14,671 bases of DNA, taken from NCBI GenBank assembly GCA_025937075.1, contig JAICSD010000058.1, positions 1 to 14,671 on the forward strand. Direction: 5' to 3'. The stretch's first letter is position 1. The number at the start of each line of letters is the position of its first letter. Origin of the DNA: Vicinamibacteria bacterium. Lineage in GTDB: Bacteria; Acidobacteriota; Vicinamibacteria; Vicinamibacterales; 2-12-FULL-66-21. This document shows, piece after piece, positions 6,755 through 11,755 of this stretch. The notes beneath the pieces are model-generated. The model was not told where the DNA came from and did no database searches. It was given only the letters and a program-made list of their open reading frames with translations. The translations under genes and the position numbers were made by a program.

Positions 6755-8566
6755 TTAGGGGGTCAAATTCCCCCAGATCACCGTGGTGGGGTCGACGTTG
6801 TTCCAGTCGGCCCCCACATCGACGAGGCCGTTGCCCCAGACGACAGCGTCCGCCCACAGGTGCGGATCATCCCAGACAACGTCCGCTTGGTTCCCCCAGA
6901 TCACGGTGTTGCCCCAGATCACCGTGTTGCCCCAGATCACGGTGAGCGCCCACGCGTCGAAGTTGTAGTACGCGGCGTTCCCCCAGATCACCGTGTTGCC
7001 CCAGATGACCGTCTGGCCCCACGCCAGCGACGTGCCGTCGATCGTCGTCGAGGGATCGATACCGCCTGTCAGCCACCAGGCGCCGGTGGGCAATGATCCG
7101 TCCACCGAGGCGGCCAGCTGCATGGCGCCGTCCGCGTTCACCTCGCCAGCGCCCTGCGTGAGGGGATCGACGCCGGGGAGCGGAAGCGCCGAGAACTCGA
7201 GAATGGCCTTGACCGCGTTCGGCGTCAGCGGCTCCTTGAAGCGCTCGTTGTGCGCCTCGAGCATCAACGCCACGACGCCGCTCGTTACCGCCGCCGCCAT
7301 GCTCGTGCCGCTCAACGTGAAGTATTCGGCCTTCTTGTTCCAGCCCAGGCGGCGGCCGGGCCACTCGGCATAGAGCGAGCTCCGAAGCGCGGCAGGCGCG
7401 ACGAGGCGGTGGCCCGGCGCAACGACATCGGGCTTCGCGGCGCCGTCGTACCACGTTGGTCCGCGCGAGCTGTATGACGCGACCTGATCGTCGAGCCGCG
7501 AGACGGTGGCACGCGTATCGATCGCCCCGACGGTGATCGCCGACGGAGCATTGCCAGGCGACGTGATGCCCGCGTACCCCTCGACGCCCGTCACCGGATT
7601 CCTGCCGAAATTACCCGCCGACGCGACGACCACGATCCCCGAACGCACCGCTGCCTCGACGGCCTGCACGAGCGGATCGGTCTCGCGCGGCTCGTAGATC
7701 GGGTGGCCGAGGGAGAGATTGATGATCTCGATCTTCAGCCGCTCGCGATTCTCGATTGCGAACTCGATGGCATCGATGACAGTGCTGGTCAGACCGGCGC
7801 CCGTGCTGTCCAGGACCTTCAGGCTGATGACGCGCGCCTTGGGCGCGACGCCGCGGTAGACGCGCACTTTGACGTGATGCGAGTGGCCGGCCGCGTCCGT
7901 GCGATCCACTTCCCCTTGCGACCCTTCGCCCGACCCGGAGATGAGCCCCGCCACGTGCGTGCCGTGTCCGTAATCGTCGAACGGCGCCACCTTCCGCGGA
8001 CCGTTGTCGAAGACGAACTGCGTGTCGTGCTCGCCGCCGTCCAGATCGACGCCGCGCTCGAGGCCGGAATCGATGACCGCGATCCCGACGCCTTTCCCCG
8101 CGGGTCCGTCCTTGTCGTCGGTGGCATCGAGGCCGAGCGTTTCGAGAAGGGCGCTGGGCGCGACGACCGCCGCATCCAGTTCGGCGTCCGACGTCACCAC
8201 GGCATCCGCCGAGACGTTCAGGACATCGGGGTCGGCTTCGAGCGCATCGAGATCGTCTGGATGAACCGTCGCCGAGAACGCATCCACGACGGCGTACTCG
8301 GAGCGAATCGCGTCGCCATGCGCGCGCCGCTTCTCGACGGCGGCGGCATGATGCCCTGGTTTGGGCGTCACGATCACGCGCACCATGCCGTCGCCGCGCG
8401 CGCTGCGGAGCCGTTCCAGTTCGCGATCGAGCTTTCGCGCGCGCTTCGAGGGCGCACCAGCGCTCACCGCGCCGGCGTCGAGCGATGGAAATGCGGCCGC
8501 GGCGATGAGGACGAGCGCGGACACCACGACGACTCGAAGCCCGTGTGGCTTCGCAGGCGAGCTCAT
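6755..8566 (-). CDS. Secreted subtilisin-like serine peptidase (S8) with C-terminal Trp-Gly-Asn hexad tail
   Basis: This is a 603-residue exported endopeptidase. A signal peptide covers about 1-34 (VVVVSALVLIAAAAF). An I9-type inhibitory propeptide covers about 62-124 (MVRVIVTPKP to VLNVSADAVV). The catalytic domain covers about 155-485 and contains the full set of catalytic residues: Asp166 (AVIDSGL), His201 (DYGHGTHVAG), oxyanion Asn319 (SAGNFG) and Ser422 (LSGTSMAAA). An extra loop of roughly 25 residues, rich in Gly, Asp and His, follows the His motif (about 211-236). The last 90 residues hold a tryptophan-rich repeat described separately. The frame is open to 9094, but ATG 8566 is preferred because AAGAGGGG lies 8 nt upstream and the signal peptide starts there. 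The gene converges on the transporter with only 16 bp between the stops and diverges from the HD-GYP gene. Physiological substrates are unknown. Confidence 0.95.
   Translation of the reverse strand: MSSPAKPHGLRVVVVSALVLIAAAAFPSLDAGAVSAGAPSKRARKLDRELERLRSARGDGMVRVIVTPKPGHHAAAVEKRRAHGDAIRSEYAVVDAFSATVHPDDLDALEADPDVLNVSADAVVTSDAELDAAVVAPSALLETLGLDATDDKDGPAGKGVGIAVIDSGLERGVDLDGGEHDTQFVFDNGPRKVAPFDDYGHGTHVAGLISGSGEGSQGEVDRTDAAGHSHHVKVRVYRGVAPKARVISLKVLDSTGAGLTSTVIDAIEFAIENRERLKIEIINLSLGHPIYEPRETDPLVQAVEAAVRSGIVVVASAGNFGRNPVTGVEGYAGITSPGNAPSAITVGAIDTRATVSRLDDQVASYSSRGPTWYDGAAKPDVVAPGHRLVAPAALRSSLYAEWPGRRLGWNKKAEYFTLSGTSMAAAVTSGVVALMLEAHNERFKEPLTPNAVKAILEFSALPLPGVDPLTQGAGEVNADGAMQLAASVDGSLPTGAWWLTGGIDPSTTIDGTSLAWGQTVIWGNTVIWGNAAYYNFDAWALTVIWGNTVIWGNTVIWGNQADVVWDDPHLWADAVVWGNGLVDVGADWNNVDPTTVIWGNLTP
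6890..6943 (-). repeat. Three tandem 18-bp units encoding TVIWGN
   Basis: Units 6890-6907, 6908-6925 and 6926-6943 are identical except for synonymous third-position changes (ACC/ACG threonine, GGC/GGG glycine). Such near-identity at the DNA level points to recent tandem duplication or ongoing slippage. The array is coding and is not a CRISPR. Confidence 0.9.
6977..7012 (-). repeat. Two tandem 18-bp units encoding TVIWGN
   Basis: A second tandem pair of the same 18-bp unit, separated from the triplet array by a 33-bp spacer that encodes AAYYNFDAWAL. One copy has GTC in place of GTG for valine and ATG-side variation is likewise silent. It belongs to the same subtilase tail. Confidence 0.85.
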
Positions 8567-8792
8567 AGCTGTCACCCCTCTTGCACGACGCTCACAGCAA
8601 GCGCGCCGCCATCGTTCGACGCGTCCGGCGCGGCGCCGCAAGTCGTTTCGCGGGCAGGCATTACGGCAAGGAGTGCGTGAAGGCTCGCGAACGATTTGCG
8701 CCGCCGGTGCCACGGAACGGAACACGCGCGTGTCCGAGGACGGCACGCGAGCGGAGCGCGCGAGGGCTGGGTCCGGATCCGTTCGCAAAACG
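8567..8792. other. Divergent intergenic region between subtilase and HD-GYP gene
   Basis: These 226 bp should hold the promoters of both divergent genes, yet I find no convincing -35/-10 pair on either strand. The only clear element is the subtilase ribosome binding site AAGAGGGG (8575-8582, minus strand), 8 nt from its ATG. The region is GC-rich with no coding character of its own. Confidence 0.6.
8575..8582 (-). promoter_or_regulatory. Ribosome binding site of the subtilase (decides the start)
   Basis: AAGAGGGG on the minus strand, 8 nt before ATG 8566. It favours this start over in-frame ATGs further upstream that lie antisense to the HD-GYP gene. Confidence 0.75.
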
Positions 8793-10832
8793 ATGAATGT
8801 CGGTGTGGCGTTTCGGCACACGCGCGTCATGGCAGCATCGACCACCGCCACTCGCCTCGGCGCCGGCGCCCCTATCGGGCGCGATCGGGAGTGGACGCTC
8901 CTCGCGCCGCAGGTGTATCTCGGCTGCGTCACCATCGCGGGCCTCTCGGTGCTCGCCGCCGCAGCGCTCTCGATGGCAGCGGCGCCGCCCGACTTGCGGT
9001 TCGTGGTGTTTGCCGCACTCACGATCGCGAGCAGCCAACTGATGCTGCGGATGCCGGAGATTCCCGTCAGCTTCTCGATCTCCGACATCTTCACGTTCGC
9101 AACCGCGCTGATGTTCGGGCCGGGCGCTGGCGCGATCGTGGCGGCGATCGACGCGGCCGTGATGTCGTCGCGGCTCGTCAGAAGTCAGCGCTCCGCGACG
9201 CGGTACCTCTTCAACGTCGCCGCGGCGGCGCTCGCGATGGCGCTCGCCGCGAGCATCTTCTTTCTCCTCAGCCATACGCCGCGTCTGGCCGACAACCCCG
9301 CGGTCGTCATCGCGCACGTCGGATCGCTCGCGGCTTTTGCGACGGCGTACTTCGTCCTCAACACGGCGCTCGTAGCCGTCGCGGTGGCGCTCGCCGGGCG
9401 GCAGTCACCCGTCCGCATCTGGCGCACGCACTTCGTGACGTTGTGGCCCGGGTACGCCGGCGGCGCGTCGGCCGCGGGGCTGGGCCTGTTTCTGCTCTCG
9501 ACGCAGAACGGCGACATCCGTCCGCTCGCGTTCGTGCTGCCGATTCCGTTCATTCTCTACGTGACGTTCAGGACCGCGGTCGCGCGGATGCAGGACGATG
9601 TGGCGCACCTCACGCGCATCAACTCGATGTATCTGGCGACGATCGAGACACTCGCCCAGGCCGTCGACGCGCGCGATCAGGTCACGCACGATCACATCCG
9701 GCGCGTCCAGAAGAACGCCATGCGCCTGGCGTGCGAGGTGGGACTGCAGGACGATCTGCAGCTGCGGGCGCTCGAAGCCGCCGCGCTGCTGCACGACACG
9801 GGGAAGCTCGCGATTCCGGAGCACATCCTCAACAAACCCGACAAGCTGACGCCGGCCGAGTTCGAGATCATGAAGCGCCATGCCGTCATCGGCGCGGACA
9901 TCCTCTCGTCGATCGAATTCCCGTTCCCCGTCGTGCCAATCGTCCGCCACCATCACGAGAACTGGGACGGGAGCGGCTATCCGGACGGCCTGCGCGGCGA
10001 GCAGATCCCGATCGGCGCCCGGATTCTGTCGGTGGTCGACTGCTTCGATGCGCTGACGTCCGACCGGCCATATCGCGGCGCGTTCACGCCCGACAGGGCG
10101 CTCGCCGTGATCCTCGAGCGCAGCAGCGTCATGTACGATCCCGCCATCGTCGACGCGCTCCTGCGGATCAAAGACGAGATCTCGGCCGAGGCACCCGTGT
10201 CGTCAGAGGCGGGAGTCGCGAAGGCCATCGCGCATACGCATCACGCCGCCGCCGCCGATGAGCCCGTCAGCCCTGTGAGTGCTGCGACCGTCAGGCGCGC
10301 TGGACAGCTCGGAGCGCTCATCGGAGGGCAGCGCGATATCGCGGCAATCTGCCAGGCTCTCGACGCGCAGATCGCAAACTGGATCCCGGGCCTGACGCTG
10401 GTGGTCTATCAATACGATCCGCAACTCGACGGGCTTTTCGCGCGAGCTGCCGCGGGCGTGCACGAACGCGCCGTACGCGATCTGACGATCGGACTGGGCC
10501 TGCGCCTGACCGGCTGGGTTGGCGCGCATCGAATGACGATTGTGAATTCCGAGGCGGCGCTCGACCTGGGCAACCTCGCGGCGCAGCTTCGGCCCGTGCC
10601 GCTGCTGTGCCTCAGCACGCCGGTCCTGTCTCAACAGAAGCTGATCGGTGTGTTGACCGTCTACTCCACGATCGCGCGGCCGTTTGGCGCCAGCGACGTC
10701 GCGTTGTTCGAGATGCTGGCGTCGCTGCTCGCGCCGGTGCTGGAAGACGACCTGGCTCGCGGTGGTGTTCCGGCGAGCGGTTCATCCGCGGCGCACCCCG
10801 CGCACGAGGCCACCGCACATCGGCAGGTGTAG
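8793..10832 (+). CDS. Membrane-anchored HD-GYP protein with C-terminal GAF domain, predicted c-di-GMP phosphodiesterase
   Basis: This is a 679-residue inner-membrane signalling protein predicted to hydrolyse cyclic di-GMP. The N-terminal part (about 36-262) has roughly six to eight hydrophobic segments and reads as an integral membrane sensor (SFSISDIFTFATALMFGPG at about 93-111). The HD-GYP domain (about 280-465) has all key residues: HD at 334-335 with GK at 337-338, His363, His386-His388, Glu389 and the DGSGYP motif ending at Pro397. An Ala-rich linker (about 466-500) leads to a GAF-like domain (about 505-650: TLVVYQYDPQLDGLFARAA, PLLCLSTPVLSQQKLIGVLTVYS). The start is uncertain: ATG 8793 and ATG 8829 are both possible and neither has a good ribosome binding site; 8829 would remove 12 residues. 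The gene is monocistronic, with its stop 22 bp from the convergent NTase gene. A GAF domain behind, rather than before, the catalytic domain is less common. Confidence 0.92.
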   Translation: MNVGVAFRHTRVMAASTTATRLGAGAPIGRDREWTLLAPQVYLGCVTIAGLSVLAAAALSMAAAPPDLRFVVFAALTIASSQLMLRMPEIPVSFSISDIFTFATALMFGPGAGAIVAAIDAAVMSSRLVRSQRSATRYLFNVAAAALAMALAASIFFLLSHTPRLADNPAVVIAHVGSLAAFATAYFVLNTALVAVAVALAGRQSPVRIWRTHFVTLWPGYAGGASAAGLGLFLLSTQNGDIRPLAFVLPIPFILYVTFRTAVARMQDDVAHLTRINSMYLATIETLAQAVDARDQVTHDHIRRVQKNAMRLACEVGLQDDLQLRALEAAALLHDTGKLAIPEHILNKPDKLTPAEFEIMKRHAVIGADILSSIEFPFPVVPIVRHHHENWDGSGYPDGLRGEQIPIGARILSVVDCFDALTSDRPYRGAFTPDRALAVILERSSVMYDPAIVDALLRIKDEISAEAPVSSEAGVAKAIAHTHHAAAADEPVSPVSAATVRRAGQLGALIGGQRDIAAICQALDAQIANWIPGLTLVVYQYDPQLDGLFARAAAGVHERAVRDLTIGLGLRLTGWVGAHRMTIVNSEAALDLGNLAAQLRPVPLLCLSTPVLSQQKLIGVLTVYSTIARPFGASDVALFEMLASLLAPVLEDDLARGGVPASGSSAAHPAHEATAHRQV

Positions 10833-10854
10833 TGCGCCGGCGTCGGCCGTCACG

Positions 10855-11388
10855 TCACATGTCGAAGCGTGACTCGAGAAACGCAATGTCCTCGGCATCT
10901 CCCGGCGCCGAGCGCGCGGCTTTGGCGAGTGTCTTCAGCCGCAGGAGGTCCTGCTCGGAGGCGACATCGAACACGTGCGAGCGGATCTTCATCCGCGTCG
11001 CGTGCTCGGCGAGCGCGGCTGCGTGAATGGGGAAGTCGAACAGCAGATCGACGCGGAGTCCGGTCTTGACGTTGAGAAAATAGGCGCTCGATGGCGCATC
11101 GATCCCCAGGCGGACGCCAGCGACCCGGCGGTTTGCAATAGTTGCGGTAACGGACCCTGCAGCGTCGACTCGCGAGGCGAGCTCGAGGCCCCGGTCGTAG
11201 AAGATGTCGAGCATCCGATCGAGGCGGCCGCCCGGTGCCGCGACGACGAGGTCGAAATCGCGGGTGATCCTCCGTGACCCGAGCACGACGAGGGCCATTC
11301 CGCCGACGAGCACCGGGCCGAGTCCCAGCGCGCGAAGGGCGTCGACGATCGCGCCAACGGTCTCGAGGTGGTCCGGCGGGTCAGGCAT
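10855..11388 (-). CDS. Nucleotidyltransferase-fold protein, candidate toxin of a TA-like pair (AbiEii/DUF6036-like)
   Basis: This 177-residue protein has the minimal nucleotidyltransferase (DNA polymerase beta-like) fold. Gly29-Gly30 in PVLVGGMAL is the nucleotide-binding turn. RRITRDFDLVV supplies the DxD pair Asp44/Asp46, and LRVDLLFDF supplies a third carboxylate, Asp114. ASEQDLLRLKTLA (143-155) and DAEDIAFLE (164-172) are the C-terminal helices usual in AbiEii-like and DUF6036-like proteins. Enzymes of this group transfer nucleotides to protein or tRNA targets, and some are toxins of type IV or type II-like systems. The ATG lies inside the end of the preceding small gene, with an 8-bp overlap (ATGCCTGA), implying translational coupling. 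Toxic activity is an inference from the fold and arrangement; a housekeeping or inactive NTase is possible. The gene converges on the HD-GYP gene. Confidence 0.82.
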   Translation of the reverse strand: MPDPPDHLETVGAIVDALRALGLGPVLVGGMALVVLGSRRITRDFDLVVAAPGGRLDRMLDIFYDRGLELASRVDAAGSVTATIANRRVAGVRLGIDAPSSAYFLNVKTGLRVDLLFDFPIHAAALAEHATRMKIRSHVFDVASEQDLLRLKTLAKAARSAPGDAEDIAFLESRFDM

Positions 11389-11650
11389 CCGCGTGCCGTG
11401 CGGGATAAATCCCGGGGAGCGGTCCCGCGAACGCGCGCAGGCGCGTGACGCGGAGTCGCTCGCCGCGAAGTTCGGTGACCGCCGTGGCGTAGCGAAGCGT
11501 CTCCGTGATTCGGCGGGCGGCCTCGAGCGATTGGCCGCGGCTCCGGCCTCCCATTGCCGCGATTCGCTTTCTGTCTGTCGCGGATAGCCGGATCGCGCGC
11601 GTGCGCCCTCCTCTTCGTCCCAGGACTCGTGCCGCGTCGGTCAGCGTCAT
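11381..11650 (-). CDS. Small basic protein upstream of the NTase, candidate antitoxin
   Basis: This is an 89-residue basic protein containing two related Gly-Gly-Arg patches, LGRRGGRTRAIRLSATDRKR and MGGRSRGQSLEAARRI, then a helical stretch ending in a proline-containing tail. I know the G-G-R-x-R-A-x-x-L-S/T pattern only from uncharacterised small proteins next to putative toxins, so no family name is given. The frame is open to an ATG at 11677, but 11650 is chosen because the promoter's -10 box lies at 11657-11662 and transcription should begin at about 11650. The longer form would start upstream of its own transcript. There is no Shine-Dalgarno sequence before 11650, as expected for a leaderless message. 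The gene overlaps the NTase start by 8 bp. Antitoxin function is inferred from order, size, overlap and the palindrome in the promoter. Confidence 0.7.
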   Translation of the reverse strand: MTLTDAARVLGRRGGRTRAIRLSATDRKRIAAMGGRSRGQSLEAARRITETLRYATAVTELRGERLRVTRLRAFAGPLPGIYPARHADA

Positions 11651-11656
11651 AACGGT

Positions 11657-11685
11657 AATATACTTAGCGCTAAGCATCGTGTCCA
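11657..11685 (-). promoter_or_regulatory. Near-consensus promoter of the NTase unit
   Basis: On the minus strand: -35 TGGACA (11685-11680, 5 of 6), a 17-bp spacer, then -10 TATATT (11662-11657, 5 of 6). The predicted transcription start falls at about 11650, on the A of the ATG. In this GC-rich window the AT-rich box stands out clearly. Confidence 0.75.
11663..11674. promoter_or_regulatory. Candidate operator: perfect 12-bp palindrome in the promoter spacer
   Basis: CTTAGCGCTAAG fills the 3' part of the spacer and abuts the -10 box of the NTase-unit promoter. A dimeric repressor bound there would block RNA polymerase. Autorepression by the small basic protein would fit toxin-antitoxin practice but is inferred. 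Confidence 0.6.
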
Positions 11686-11744
11686 GTCAGCCGCAGCCAC
11701 CCTTGCCGTCTGGAGCTCATCGTGGCGGCAGCCTCGCCTCCGGT

Positions 11745-11748
11745 AGGA
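11745..11748 (+). promoter_or_regulatory. Ribosome binding site of the M16 peptidase
   Basis: AGGA ending 7 nt before ATG 11756, immediately followed by a signal-peptide coding stretch. The 78-105 bp between this gene and the divergent NTase unit shows no clear plus-strand promoter. Confidence 0.65.
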
Positions 11749-11755
11749 TTGACGC

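Larger units (their letters stand above)
6758..7024 (-). repeat. Coding tryptophan-hexad repeat region, TVIWGN units, subtilase C-terminus
   Basis: Residues 515-602 of the subtilase contain Trp at 516, 522, 528 / 539, 545, 551, 557 / 565, 571, 577 / 588 and 598: three runs with exact 6-residue spacing, then two looser ones. Six units read exactly TVIWGN (starting at 519, 525, 542, 548, 554 and 595) and one reads AVVWGN (574-579). Degenerate members include LAWGQ and the DDPHLW stretch. The spacing suggests short beta strands or turns stacking tryptophans; the role is not known to me. Confidence 0.9.

Noticed and set aside
6758..6774. GGGGG-TCAAATT-CCCCC hairpin between transporter and subtilase as a terminator
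   Set aside because: No U-run follows the stem on either strand, and it overlaps the last codons of the subtilase.
6890..7012. Short regularly spaced repeats considered as a CRISPR array
   Set aside because: The 18-bp units are directly tandem without spacers, lie in the subtilase coding frame and encode TVIWGN.
8567..9094. Upstream extension of the subtilase frame
   Set aside because: It lies antisense to the HD-GYP gene, and the ribosome binding site and signal peptide support the start at 8566.
10836..10847. GCCG-GCGT-CGGC stem in the 22-bp gap between HD-GYP and NTase genes
   Set aside because: A 4-bp stem with no T-run is too weak to call a terminator in GC-rich DNA.
11651..11677. Longer antitoxin start at ATG 11677
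   Set aside because: That ATG lies upstream of the -10 box of the best promoter, so it would not be on the transcript. It has no Shine-Dalgarno sequence either.
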